Assembly: GCA_018673255.1 (NCBI GenBank)
Contig: JABHDC010000048.1
Coordinates: 35,340-99,339 of the forward strand
Length of the DNA stretch: 64,000 nt
Source: Gemmatimonadota bacterium
GTDB lineage: Bacteria > Latescibacterota > UBA2968 > UBA8231
Direction: 5' to 3'
The notes under the pieces were generated by a model, which did not search any database, was not told where the DNA came from, and saw only the letters and a program-made list of their open reading frames with translations. Each line of letters opens with the position of its first letter. Within the stretch, counting starts at the first letter, position 1. The translations under genes were made by a program, and so were the position numbers. Positions 18,538 through 27,024 of this stretch are shown here, piece by piece.

Positions 18538-18553
18538 TGTGATCCTTATCACG
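18538..18553. promoter_or_regulatory. CRP/FNR-type binding site in divergent promoter region
   Basis: TGTGATCCTTATCACG is TGTGA-N6-TCACG, one base short of the symmetric CRP consensus TGTGA-N6-TCACA. It lies between two divergent genes (barrel protein and hydrolase). Only the sequence match is seen; a CRP homologue is not encoded in this window. Confidence 0.5.
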
Positions 18554-18654
18554 TTCACGGGATCGGCGGCGGGCCGGAATCCCGGGGCCTGTCGCAGAAT
18601 CATCAAACCGACGATGATGCCCCTATCCATCACCACTCGATAACGGCCCTGAAC

Positions 18655-20742
18655 ATGACATCCCATCTGACACCTGATCAGCCGCCCCGACCGATTCCGA
18701 CCGCACGCGATCTGCGTACGATGGTGACCGACCACCTGCAGCATCGATGTCTGGCCCTGCTGGAGAGCGCCGAAGGTCGTCGCCATGACGCCTTCGAGAC
18801 CGGACACTGGGCCGCTCACTCGGAGGCGGTACGGCAGCACGTGCGAGAAGCGTTCGGTGACATGCCCTTCGGAGCGCGTGGGGCGCCACTGAACCTGCAG
18901 CCCGTGTCGAGCTTTGATCTGGGCCACTGCCGCGTGGAGAATGTGCTCTTCGATTCCTTCCGCGGGTGGCAGGTGAATGGCTCGGTCTTCGTGCCGCCAG
19001 GCGACGGTCCATTTCCGGCTGTGGTCATTCCCGTGGGGCACAGTGGCAAGCAGTTCGAGAACTACCAGGTACCGGCTCAGGCTTTTGCCTCGCTGGGATT
19101 CGTCGCTATCGCCTTCGATCCGCCGGGGCAGGCATCGGAGAAGCAGCAGGGGAATGACCACTTCGTCGATGGCGTGCGCACCTTCCTCACCGGTCACAGT
19201 GCGAATCGCTACTTCATTCTCGATGCACTGCGTTGTATCGACTACCTGGAAACGCGCGCCGATGTGGACATGAGCCGCGGCGTGGGCATGACGGGTGTGA
19301 GTGGTGGCGGACACACGACGCTCTTCAGCACGCTGTTCGACGACCGCATCACCTGCCAGGGGCCGAGTTGTTGTGTCAATCGAATGGCCGATCACCCGGT
19401 GGGTGATCTCTATTCGCCCTGTCCGGAAGCCAAGTGGTCAGGACGGATTGCGGCAGGCGTGGATGAACTGGATGTGTTGCTGGCCGGCATTCCGACGCCA
19501 ACGCTCTACATGGCAGGTGAGCGCGATGAAGTGTTCCGCATCGAATGGTCACGTGTGCTGGCCCACGAGGCGGCCACGTGCTTCTCGCAGGCAGGCGTCG
19601 CCGACCGCTTCCAGTTCTTCGAGGATGTGTCCGGGCATGCCTACACGCTGGCCCAGGTGCGACAGTTCACGGCGTGGATGAATCGTTGGATCCTGGGTGA
19701 AGCGGATCGGGTCGTGCCCGAACTCGACCCGGCTGATTTTCCCATGATGCCCTACGACCAGCTCAAGTGCCATCCGGCGGCGGAGCAGAACATCTTCACG
19801 CTGAATCGCGCCATCGCGCAGCAGCAGGTGGCATCCCACGCCGTACACCGCACGCCTGAGGCATTGCGGGCGGCGGTGACTGAGGTGGTGGGATCGCCCG
19901 GTCTGGCGAGTGCGTGGGAGATGTCGGCGTCGTTTCAGGTCTGGTCGCAGACGAGCCGAGAAGTGCTGGTGACGGCCGAGGGGCTGGACATGCCGGCCAC
20001 ATGGCTCGAGCCGATGCCGGAGTATGCCCGAGATGATGGGCCTGTGCTGGTCCTCATCGACGACGCCGGACGTCGCGCTGCACTGGAGTCGTGGAATGCA
20101 CCGGCCCGGTTGTCGAGGATGCTCGAGCGGGACACGGATCTGGTCTTCCCCACCATGCTGGTACCGGACCTGCCCGGTTGGGGGGATACGACGCCTGCCC
20201 TGGTTCCCTATGCGATGGCGGGATGGGGGAGCATGGACCGGCTCACGGCTTATCTGTCCTGCACGATGGGTGATGGCATTCTGGCAATTCGGACCCGCTG
20301 TGCAGTGGCGATCATCGACCATCTGATCCAGGCGCGCGGCATCGAGCCTGGGCGCATCGTCATGATCGGGCGGGGCCTGGGTGGACCGGTGGCGCTGATG
20401 GCGGGGGCACTCTGTTCGCACCCTCTGCGGGCGGTCGCCACGTGGTCGGGGCTGGTCAGTTTCCTGAGTTTGGCTGAGGCGGATGAATACGACTGGCCTG
20501 CGGCTGGGTTCCTGCCCGATGTGCTGGCACAGTTCGATCTGCCCGATCTGGTACGGGGTCTCGACTGCCCGGTCGCGGTTCTGAATCCACTGGATGCCAT
20601 GTCACGGCCTCTATCGGCGCCAGCGGCCGAGCAAGCCCTGGGCGGTGTCGGTGAATCGGTCGTCATCGCCGCGTCCTGTGACGATGCGGATGCCGTATTG
20701 CGCCTGCAGGAACTGATCGGCCACCACATTGTGCCACGGTGA
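18655..20742 (+). CDS. Tandem alpha/beta hydrolase (acetyl-xylan-esterase-like), second domain probably inactive
   Basis: 695 aa from ATG 18655 (MTSHLTPDQ). The first half is a complete alpha/beta hydrolase: PAVVIPVGHSGK opening strand and GVGMTGVSGGGHT with the nucleophile elbow GxSxG, followed by a late GHAYT that can supply His. The second half repeats the fold with VLVLIDDAG and an elbow of IGRGLGG, where Gly takes the place of the nucleophilic Ser, so it looks catalytically dead. Such two-domain proteins occur among polysaccharide deacetylase/esterase-like proteins. No signal peptide, so probably cytoplasmic. The next gene starts 44 bp downstream. Confidence 0.8.
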   Translation: MTSHLTPDQPPRPIPTARDLRTMVTDHLQHRCLALLESAEGRRHDAFETGHWAAHSEAVRQHVREAFGDMPFGARGAPLNLQPVSSFDLGHCRVENVLFDSFRGWQVNGSVFVPPGDGPFPAVVIPVGHSGKQFENYQVPAQAFASLGFVAIAFDPPGQASEKQQGNDHFVDGVRTFLTGHSANRYFILDALRCIDYLETRADVDMSRGVGMTGVSGGGHTTLFSTLFDDRITCQGPSCCVNRMADHPVGDLYSPCPEAKWSGRIAAGVDELDVLLAGIPTPTLYMAGERDEVFRIEWSRVLAHEAATCFSQAGVADRFQFFEDVSGHAYTLAQVRQFTAWMNRWILGEADRVVPELDPADFPMMPYDQLKCHPAAEQNIFTLNRAIAQQQVASHAVHRTPEALRAAVTEVVGSPGLASAWEMSASFQVWSQTSREVLVTAEGLDMPATWLEPMPEYARDDGPVLVLIDDAGRRAALESWNAPARLSRMLERDTDLVFPTMLVPDLPGWGDTTPALVPYAMAGWGSMDRLTAYLSCTMGDGILAIRTRCAVAIIDHLIQARGIEPGRIVMIGRGLGGPVALMAGALCSHPLRAVATWSGLVSFLSLAEADEYDWPAAGFLPDVLAQFDLPDLVRGLDCPVAVLNPLDAMSRPLSAPAAEQALGGVGESVVIAASCDDADAVLRLQELIGHHIVPR

Positions 20743-20785
20743 TCGAGAGTTGAGCACGATCACGGCAGCACGTAGTCTCTCAATC

Positions 20786-22099
20786 ATGGAAGAGACCGAA
20801 CAGGAAGAGATGACTGAGGCCAGCGGGATGCCTGCGAAGAGGGGCATCGGCTTCTGGTATGGCGGCCAGCGCCCCCCATCGGAGGGGCTGATTGCACGAC
20901 TGGAAGATGAAGAGGATCGGGTCAGTGAGATCTACGCCCTGCAATCGGGTCGCCAGCGTGGTAACTGGGTTGCAGTCATGGACACGCTGCGTGAACGACT
21001 GGCCTCGGTACCCCGGAGATCTGAGCAGAACGAGAGACGTTCCGTTGAGTCGGCCCTGCGGCGCGCGCTGGGTCAGTTCCCGAGAGATGCTGAAGCGAGT
21101 CTGGACATCCTGCTCGAACTCGGTGATAGCCTCGGCACCGACGATGACCTGGTCGATTGGCTGCACGCGCCGACCGGCGAGGGTAAACCCCTTGACGCAC
21201 TGTGGCGGCCGGCCGATGGGAGCCTGCTGGCCCACCTGGCCGATGGTCCACCGGCAGCCGCGGCATGGATCCTCGACTGGCTTTGCACGGAGCGCGGCGG
21301 TCCGGTTCGAATCCTCGACCACTCGCTTCATGGAGTGACACCGAGCAGTCGTCGTCTGTTGGCCGACAGTGCCATCGCCGCCTTCCATCTGGGGGCCGAT
21401 GTCCACCTGTTCTCACACGTGAATCATCATCTGGCCGTATGGGAACAGGCGCGCATTGTCGATGTCGAGGGCAGCCCGCTCTCATTGCGGGACACACTTC
21501 TTCTGCACGAATTGACCGAAGTCGCCGTGGAGGCGCGTGAAGGCATGGGGCCCGAAGCGGCGCATGTGGTGGCTGTCGTCATGGAGCGATTGTGCGGCCG
21601 AGCAGTTGAGTTGGCTGAGGCGGCCAAGGTCCTGTTTGAGGATCAGCGCGCCGAGGCGGATCTCGAGCCGCTTCAGGTGCCACGCCGTCGTGCGGCAGAC
21701 GAGGATCACCGTCGACCTGTTCTGGTTGCAGACGATTCCTCCATCGGACGACACATGATCACGATGCTTCTGCGTCGCCTCGGCCATCCCGTGCTGGAGG
21801 CGACCGGTGGTGCCGAGGCCGTGTCGCATGCCTCGGATCAGAATCCACAACTCATCATCCTGGACATCGGCATGCCTGATGTAGATGGCCTGTCGGCACT
21901 GGCCCGGATCCGCGATCTGCCCGATCACGGAACGACGCCCACGATCATCGTGTCGGCCATGCGGGATGCGGAAACAATTCTTGGGGCGCGAAAACTCGGC
22001 GTCGTCGATTATCTGACCAAGCCGGTCGATACCAAGGACCTGGCGGCACGCATCGATCGTCATCTCAAGGCCGAGGCATCACGCAGCACGAGCGGATGA
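20786..22099 (+). CDS. Response regulator with C-terminal receiver domain
   Basis: About 437 aa. The C-terminal about 120 residues are a full receiver domain: acidic pair (LVADDSSIG), phospho-acceptor Asp in LIILDIGMPDVDG, Ser in IIVSAM and Lys in YLTKPVD. The first about 310 residues are helical with a long-range pattern of Ala/Leu/Glu and an FHLGADVHLFSHVNHHLAVW segment; I recognise no output domain. Start uncertain: ATG 20786 is used, ATG 20810 is equally possible; no strong ribosome site. It shares an ATGA overlap with the metallophosphoesterase gene, which suggests coupling. No histidine kinase is nearby. Confidence 0.75.
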   Translation: MEETEQEEMTEASGMPAKRGIGFWYGGQRPPSEGLIARLEDEEDRVSEIYALQSGRQRGNWVAVMDTLRERLASVPRRSEQNERRSVESALRRALGQFPRDAEASLDILLELGDSLGTDDDLVDWLHAPTGEGKPLDALWRPADGSLLAHLADGPPAAAAWILDWLCTERGGPVRILDHSLHGVTPSSRRLLADSAIAAFHLGADVHLFSHVNHHLAVWEQARIVDVEGSPLSLRDTLLLHELTEVAVEAREGMGPEAAHVVAVVMERLCGRAVELAEAAKVLFEDQRAEADLEPLQVPRRRAADEDHRRPVLVADDSSIGRHMITMLLRRLGHPVLEATGGAEAVSHASDQNPQLIILDIGMPDVDGLSALARIRDLPDHGTTPTIIVSAMRDAETILGARKLGVVDYLTKPVDTKDLAARIDRHLKAEASRSTSG

Positions 22100-23019
22100 G
22101 CATGTCTCACACACCGCAGTTACTGACCTTCGCGATCTGCACCGATATCCATCAGGACATCATGCACGATGGTCCTCAGCGCCTGACGTCGTTTGTCGAA
22201 GCAGCCGCCGAGGCCCAGGTGGATATGGCGATCCAACTCGGGGACTTCTGTCAGCCAACCGAGGCGAATCGCGATTTCCTGGCGATCTGGGAGGCGTTGC
22301 AGGTGCCACGTTACAACGTGCTGGGTAACCACGACATGGACAGTGGTGCAACGCGCGAGCAGACCGTCGCCTACATGTCCATGCCCTCTCGCTACTACGC
22401 CTTCGATATCCGGGGATGGCGCTGTGTCGTGCTGGATGGGAATGACCCGGAAGATCCGCCGAAGCCGGGTTATCCATGTGGTGTGGCGGAGGACCAGATC
22501 CAGTGGTTGAGAGCCGACCTGGTGGCGACGGATCTGCCAGTCCTCCTCTTCATCCATCAGGCGATGGATCGGGGGGATCTGTGGGGTGCAGATGATCTAC
22601 TGAGTGTGCTGCGTGACGCGAATCGCAGTGCCGGCTGGCAGCAGGTGGTGGCCGTGTTCAGTGGCCATCACCATCTCGATTATGCCCACTGCATCGATGG
22701 GATCTGGCACATCCAGATCAACAGCATGTCGAATTACTGGATGGGGGACGACTACCTGCACGTGCGCTACAGCGAAGAGATCGATGCGACCCGCCCGTAT
22801 ATCAAGTACACAGCGCCGTATCGGGATTCGCTCTATGCCATCATCAGGCTACAACCGGATCACAGTATCCAGGTGGAGGGTGTGGAGAGCGAGTGGGTGG
22901 GCCCCTCGCCCGCCGATCTGGGATACGTGCGAGCCCACGGGGCCAACCTGCCACAGGCTGGTGCCAGTGTGCGCCCCGGCATCAGCTCAAGGATGCTGGA
23001 TCCTACTGCAGGTGAATGA
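22096..23019 (+). CDS. Calcineurin-like metallophosphoesterase
   Basis: 307 aa. Motifs in order: FAICTDIHQD (DxH), AIQLGDFCQP (GDxxx), VLGNHDMDSG (GNHD/E), FIHQAMD (His) and FSGHHHLDY (GHxH), the complete metal-binding set of the calcineurin-like phosphoesterase fold. Substrate range cannot be told. No signal peptide. ATG at 22096 overlaps the preceding stop by 4 bp, indicating translational coupling; a second ATG is at 22102. The 3' end overlaps the convergent beta-galactosidase gene by 17 bp. Confidence 0.9.
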   Translation: MSMSHTPQLLTFAICTDIHQDIMHDGPQRLTSFVEAAAEAQVDMAIQLGDFCQPTEANRDFLAIWEALQVPRYNVLGNHDMDSGATREQTVAYMSMPSRYYAFDIRGWRCVVLDGNDPEDPPKPGYPCGVAEDQIQWLRADLVATDLPVLLFIHQAMDRGDLWGADDLLSVLRDANRSAGWQQVVAVFSGHHHLDYAHCIDGIWHIQINSMSNYWMGDDYLHVRYSEEIDATRPYIKYTAPYRDSLYAIIRLQPDHSIQVEGVESEWVGPSPADLGYVRAHGANLPQAGASVRPGISSRMLDPTAGE

Positions 23020-25045
23020 CGGCCAGACCGTACACGATCACCTCTGAGATCGTGAATTCGATGAACTGCGTCCCCGTGTCGTTGGTGGTCACATGATGGG
23101 GGATCTGTTGCGCCGTGGCGCCCTCCGGAAAGCGCCAGTCCACGTCCTTTGGCTGCGCACCTGCCGGCAGTGGGCAGCGCACGTGAATCGGTCCCGTCGG
23201 GCGGGGCACTTCGATGGCAGAATCCTCGACCTGATGGTAGTTGACCACGTGCAGGACCAGAGCTGAGCTGTCGTCGAGTAGCCAGGTCCGCAGTCGCACC
23301 CACCAGGGTGCATCTGTCTGCAGACCCGAGTCATCGAGCAAGCCCGCCACACACTGCAGGAATTGCTGACCGAAGGCATCATCAGCCAGATCCGGGACAC
23401 GAGGCAGATCGGTGCCGGGCTGCAGTTGGAAGGTCTCCAGCGTACACGGCACTGCATCGAGCCATTCGATGCGTTCCCCCGCGGGCAGGGCCGGTGTCGG
23501 TCGCGTGTTGCCATCCGCATCAAGCTGGGCCGTCGTGCCACTGCACAGCAGCCGGCCCCCCGCTGCGACGAAGGCCTGCAGGCGCGCGATCTCCTTCTCT
23601 TCGAGCCGGGTCACATCCGGCAGGATCAGCAGGCGATACTTTGCCAGATCTCGTTCGGTGATCTGATGGTCCAGAATCATGTCGAAGAGTTGGTGGGCGT
23701 CCTCCAGTAGTCGGCCCAGCCGTCGCAGGGCGTCGGTGCAGTTGCCCTCAGCAACCAGTTCCCCCCGCCGAGGGTAGACGACGCCGATCTGAGAGAAGGC
23801 CTGGGCCGGGTGAATGAGGCTGGCCTGTTCGGCAAGAAACTTCTGATACCGGTAGACGGGGCTCGCGTAGTTTTCGAGGGCAAATTCCTCGTCGGCGTCC
23901 TGGCTCCAGTGGAATGCGAGGGAGGCGAAGTGATGAGCCGCGCCCTCCGCGATCGACAGACGCCAGCGTTTGTAGTCGTACTTGTTGATGATGAAGGGGC
24001 GGCCATCTCCGGCGGCGTGGACGAATCGCGCCGGCAGACCCATGTCGGCCAGGTAGCCGTGCGCCAGATCGCTGGTCCCCTTGTTGGCGCCCTGGCTGTA
24101 CCAGATGTAGTCCTCGTCACGGGCCCAAAGCTGAGGTGGCAACAGAGATCGCTCGTCGGCAGGGCTGAAGTCGTATTTGTGATACCATTGCGCCAGCAGC
24201 AGGTCGGGTTTGTGTCGCCGCCCTCTGGTGATGAAGACCTCGTCGAAGGCTGCCTTGCGGCGATGGTGGATGGCGCGCTGCACTTCGTGGTGGTGTCGTT
24301 GTCGCAATTCGGGTGTGGCGCTCGGATCCGCGATCCGCAGGTCCAGGACGGCAGGATCGCTGCCAGAGGGGGCGTCGCCAGATTGATCACCGTCAGCCAG
24401 ATTGTCGGTTCCGAACAGGGCCGTGCGGTCACTGGCGTCGAAGGCGTTCACCAACCAGCTGCCCAGTTTGGCACGACAGTAAGAACAGGCGCAGAAGTTC
24501 TCGAAGTTGTGATGCACATTGATGCCATCGACACCCAGTGCGATGGCGTGTTCGAGCATGGCACCGAGCATGTCCAGCCAATGGGGATTGCACATGCATC
24601 CGGAATAGGCGAAGTAGGGCCGGCCCTCAATCGGCCAGCGCCGCAGTGTCCCGTCGTCGGCCAGTTGCTGTGCTTGGTCGGCGGCTTGGCAAGGCGGCTC
24701 GCCGGGCAGGAACTGATCCCAGAGTTCAGACCAGTTGCCGAACAGGCCCTTGCCGGTCTCATGGTCGCCGTAATGCCAGGACATGCTCATCTGTCCCACC
24801 ACGAGCGCACCGGCCTCCTGCAGCCGTGGAATCAGATCGGCCATGTGTTCGAGATTGGCGCCGATACCGATCAGCGGCATGCCGACCCAGTTGCGATCGA
24901 CACTTTCATCATCGGCCAGGCTGTAGAATTGGGGGCCGAAGGTGCCGGTCTGCACCAGTTGCAGGCCCGTGCGGCGTACGTGCTGCTCGAGGTCGAGGCG
25001 TGTGGGAACGACCCAGTGCTCGGCCATGCGGTTGAACCAGTCCAT
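23003..25045 (-). CDS. Beta-galactosidase-like (GH42-type) protein
   Basis: 680 aa from ATG 25045 (MDWFNRMAEHW), preceded by GAGAGGG. Residues about 1-330 resemble a TIM-barrel glycosidase with an ANLEHMADLIPRLQEAG helix and INVHHNFENFCACSYCRAKLG, a Cys cluster. The C-terminal third has the Rossmann-like trimerisation domain pattern of GH42 enzymes: YRLLILPDVTRLEEKEIARL and FVAAGGRLLCSG, then a beta-sandwich. The catalytic Glu pair is not assigned with certainty. It sits 50 bp downstream of the creatininase-like gene on the same strand, so probably one transcript. No signal peptide, pointing to cytoplasmic oligosaccharide use. Confidence 0.75.
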   Translation of the reverse strand: MDWFNRMAEHWVVPTRLDLEQHVRRTGLQLVQTGTFGPQFYSLADDESVDRNWVGMPLIGIGANLEHMADLIPRLQEAGALVVGQMSMSWHYGDHETGKGLFGNWSELWDQFLPGEPPCQAADQAQQLADDGTLRRWPIEGRPYFAYSGCMCNPHWLDMLGAMLEHAIALGVDGINVHHNFENFCACSYCRAKLGSWLVNAFDASDRTALFGTDNLADGDQSGDAPSGSDPAVLDLRIADPSATPELRQRHHHEVQRAIHHRRKAAFDEVFITRGRRHKPDLLLAQWYHKYDFSPADERSLLPPQLWARDEDYIWYSQGANKGTSDLAHGYLADMGLPARFVHAAGDGRPFIINKYDYKRWRLSIAEGAAHHFASLAFHWSQDADEEFALENYASPVYRYQKFLAEQASLIHPAQAFSQIGVVYPRRGELVAEGNCTDALRRLGRLLEDAHQLFDMILDHQITERDLAKYRLLILPDVTRLEEKEIARLQAFVAAGGRLLCSGTTAQLDADGNTRPTPALPAGERIEWLDAVPCTLETFQLQPGTDLPRVPDLADDAFGQQFLQCVAGLLDDSGLQTDAPWWVRLRTWLLDDSSALVLHVVNYHQVEDSAIEVPRPTGPIHVRCPLPAGAQPKDVDWRFPEGATAQQIPHHVTTNDTGTQFIEFTISEVIVYGLAVIHLQ

Positions 25046-25095
25046 CAGAGCCCTCTCAGTTATTTGGGGTCGGCGGCGCCAAGGATCACGGTTCG

Positions 25096-25827
25096 TCAGG
25101 CGGGCGGCCGGGCAGGCAATCTCTCGTCCAGCAAGTGTCCCACAATCTCCACCGAGCCTGCCATACACTGCTTGCCGTGTTCGGCACTGGCATCTCGGGG
25201 GTCTTTGCCATTCACGCCCTGTGGCCAGGTCTCACGATCGGTCGGTAGCTGACTCAGGTCAGCCAGATCGGGCCGGTAGTGCATGACGAGGGAGCTCTCG
25301 TTACGGGCAGCGTGATCCATCTGGCTCTGCCAGTCGCCCGCGATTTCTTCGGTGACGCCCGCCAGCTTCAGGCCGAAGCGCTTCTCACGCTCCGGGATCG
25401 CCGCACACCAGGCGCTGCGGCTGGGGCCGTGGCCATCGGCGAAGACCAGTTCGAAACCGGCCCGTTTCACCTGGGCGAGGATGGCGTCGATGAGGAGGGC
25501 GAACTGCCCGTCTGCAACCCAGTAACAGCTGCCATCCAGCTGACGGTGCGGATCGGTGGTATCGGCGTAGTCCATGCCTTGCAATGTCTTGCCGTCACCC
25601 GTATCCCAGGCTCGATCCGGGCCCAGGTGAATGGGTGGCAGAACGATGCCCCCGAAACGCCGGGCGCACTCGATCATCAGAGATTCGCTCTGAATCGCAT
25701 CACTACCCAGCGGCAGATGTTCGCCGTGCCATTCGAGGGTGCCCAATGGCAGGTAGGCCACGGGTCGCTGTTGGATCCGCTGGCGGAATTCCCACGGCAG
25801 CAACTCTGAATACTGGACCTTTTCCAT
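25096..25827 (-). CDS. Creatininase family amidohydrolase
   Basis: 243 aa, the usual family length. The N-terminal metal motif YLPLGTLEWHGEHLPLGSDA matches the creatininase/formamide hydrolase signature (PxGSxExHGxHLPLxTD), with Glu, His and Asp as metal ligands. A later LVFADGHGPSRSAW (DGHG) and HAARNESSLVM with Glu correspond to the other ligand strands. Enzymes of the family hydrolyse creatinine or act on mycofactocin, riboflavin-precursor and similar cyclic amides; the real substrate is open. ATG 25827 is preceded by a GGAGAG run. First gene of the creatininase / beta-galactosidase pair. Confidence 0.85.
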   Translation of the reverse strand: MEKVQYSELLPWEFRQRIQQRPVAYLPLGTLEWHGEHLPLGSDAIQSESLMIECARRFGGIVLPPIHLGPDRAWDTGDGKTLQGMDYADTTDPHRQLDGSCYWVADGQFALLIDAILAQVKRAGFELVFADGHGPSRSAWCAAIPEREKRFGLKLAGVTEEIAGDWQSQMDHAARNESSLVMHYRPDLADLSQLPTDRETWPQGVNGKDPRDASAEHGKQCMAGSVEIVGHLLDERLPARPPA

Positions 25828-25918
25828 CCTGATTCTCTCTCTCCGTCGCCCACACGAAAACGGTCGCGGTCAGTTGGTCTGCTCCGGATGAATGCTCAAC
25901 GCCTCAGCAGCTGGCAAG

Positions 25919-26693
25919 TCACTCGCCCGAGCGGAAATCTGCCACGGGCTCAGGCTCGATCTCCAGGCCGTCAAATTGGGCCCGGCACCCGCTGACAAAG
26001 GGGGCCTGGGCGTGGATGCCGACAAGCACATCGGCTGGAGCTGCCATGCCGAAGGCGCGGGCGAAGCGCCAACTCTGGCCATCGAGACTGAAGTGCATGC
26101 CGAAGAGATCACCCTTGCGGGTGATGCGCAGGTGAGCGTCCGAGGTCGACAGCAACTCGTTGTTGGCGTCGTCCGACCAGGGATCGGTGACCACGGAGAC
26201 CACCGAAACCTCTCCCACGGGGCTGCGCTCGACGCAGATCTTCGCCCACTGCTGGTCGCTGATCCGCACGGTGAGGGCGGCAGCATCACCGAAGCCGGCC
26301 AGCTGGGCCCGGACCCGGGTCCGGGCGGTGAAGTCCCCCGTCACGGAGGCGGCCAGGAAAGCGGCGTTGTCGAGGCCCGGGTGATCGATGGGGCGGAAGA
26401 AGTCGGTCTTCGCCTGCGGGACGACGTGCAGGCTTCCCCCGTCATCGATATGCCATTCCGGTGGTTCGTTCTGCCACCGCAGTGACGACGAGGCGCCGTC
26501 GGAAGAGTGTGTTAGGAACCTGTCCAAGTATCCCATTTGGGCTGCGTCCACGTCATTGCCGCCGTTGTCGGCGTTGCGCTTCGCTCTCTGAATTACCCAA
26601 TTCAGATCGTTCGCGCGCCTTGCCATCGACGACAATGACACGCCCTCGCCTGTCAAAGCGAATACCCGGACAGGTTCCTATCAACAGATTCAT
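25919..26693 (-). pseudogene. DUF1349 gene interrupted by palindromic element
   Basis: The body (WQNEPPEWHIDDGG, KTDFFRPI, DAALTVRISDQQWAKICVE, and MHFSLDGQSWRFAR) is a DUF1349 beta-sandwich, a concanavalin-like fold of unclear carbohydrate-related role. Its own start is most likely ATG 26693, behind AAGGAG at 7 nt, encoding MNLL. A 164-bp element (26515-26678) plus one TA copy sits after the fourth codon, and 166 extra bp shift the frame so that the native start now reads into a stop at 26553-26555. Removing the element and one TA gives ATG AAT CTG TTG ATA ACA CAC, in frame with the body. An ATG inside the element at 26536 could start a truncated product, but no good ribosome site precedes it. 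Confidence 0.75.
26515..26678. mobile_element. MITE-like palindromic element, copy A
   Basis: Exactly symmetric: an 80-nt left arm (26515-26594), a 4-nt loop ACCC and an 80-nt right arm (26599-26678). The ends are perfect inverted repeats GGAACCTGTCC for 11 bp, and imperfect pairing continues through the arms to a perfect CTGAATT/AATTCAG at the tip. It is flanked by TA on both sides (26513-26514, 26679-26680), the duplication made by IS630/Tc1-type transposases. No transposase is encoded, so it is non-autonomous. It interrupts the DUF1349 gene. Its central sequence (CGGCGTTGCGCT, TCGCGCGCCTTGC) matches copy C at 47938-48100. Confidence 0.85.
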
Positions 26694-26878
26694 GGTGGGC
26701 TCCTTCTCAGCCTGGTCGATCCATTGTTCGATGGGTGCCAATGGTAACTTTCAGCAACGAGGCATGTCCACCGCTCGCGTCGTGAACCAGACCCCGAGCT
26801 GATTCACCTGTTAGGATCGCGCCACTTTCCGGCGAGGGTCAGATGTTGCCCCCGAACCACTTTCCCTGGATGATGGAC
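26694..26878. other. Intergenic stretch, no gene seen
   Basis: Between the native start of the broken DUF1349 gene and element copy B. It contains the Shine-Dalgarno AAGGAG for that start (about 26700-26705) and presumably its promoter. I see no coding sequence, strong hairpin or repeat here. Confidence 0.5.
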
Positions 26879-26880
26879 TA

Positions 26881-26946
26881 GGAACCTGTCCGAGTATCCC
26901 ATCTGGGCTACGTCCGCGTCGCAAAGCGAAACCCCGGACAGGCTTC
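26881..26946. mobile_element. MITE-like element copy B, internally deleted remnant
   Basis: Left arm GGAACCTGTCC onward matches the first 40 bp of copy A at 36 positions (all four differences are transitions). It then jumps to a GCAAAGCGAA right-arm end and a decayed inverted repeat CCGGACAGGCTTC. About 100 bp of the centre is missing. TA at 26879-26880 precedes it; the right TA is lost. It lies 79 bp before the URO-D gene at 27025. Confidence 0.75.
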
Positions 26947-27024
26947 AAGAGGGCCCCGACCGGGCCGGGTGGTGCAGGAAGCGAATCAGGGATCTGGGAT
27001 CTGGGATCAACGGGGAGCGTCACG

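Noticed and set aside
21295..21320. GGTTCGAATCC-like tRNA T-loop match
   Set aside because: It lies inside the response-regulator gene and no cloverleaf can be formed around it.
26553..26741. Short ORF across element copy A
   Set aside because: It is the native DUF1349 start read through the inserted element and ends at a stop; not an independent gene.
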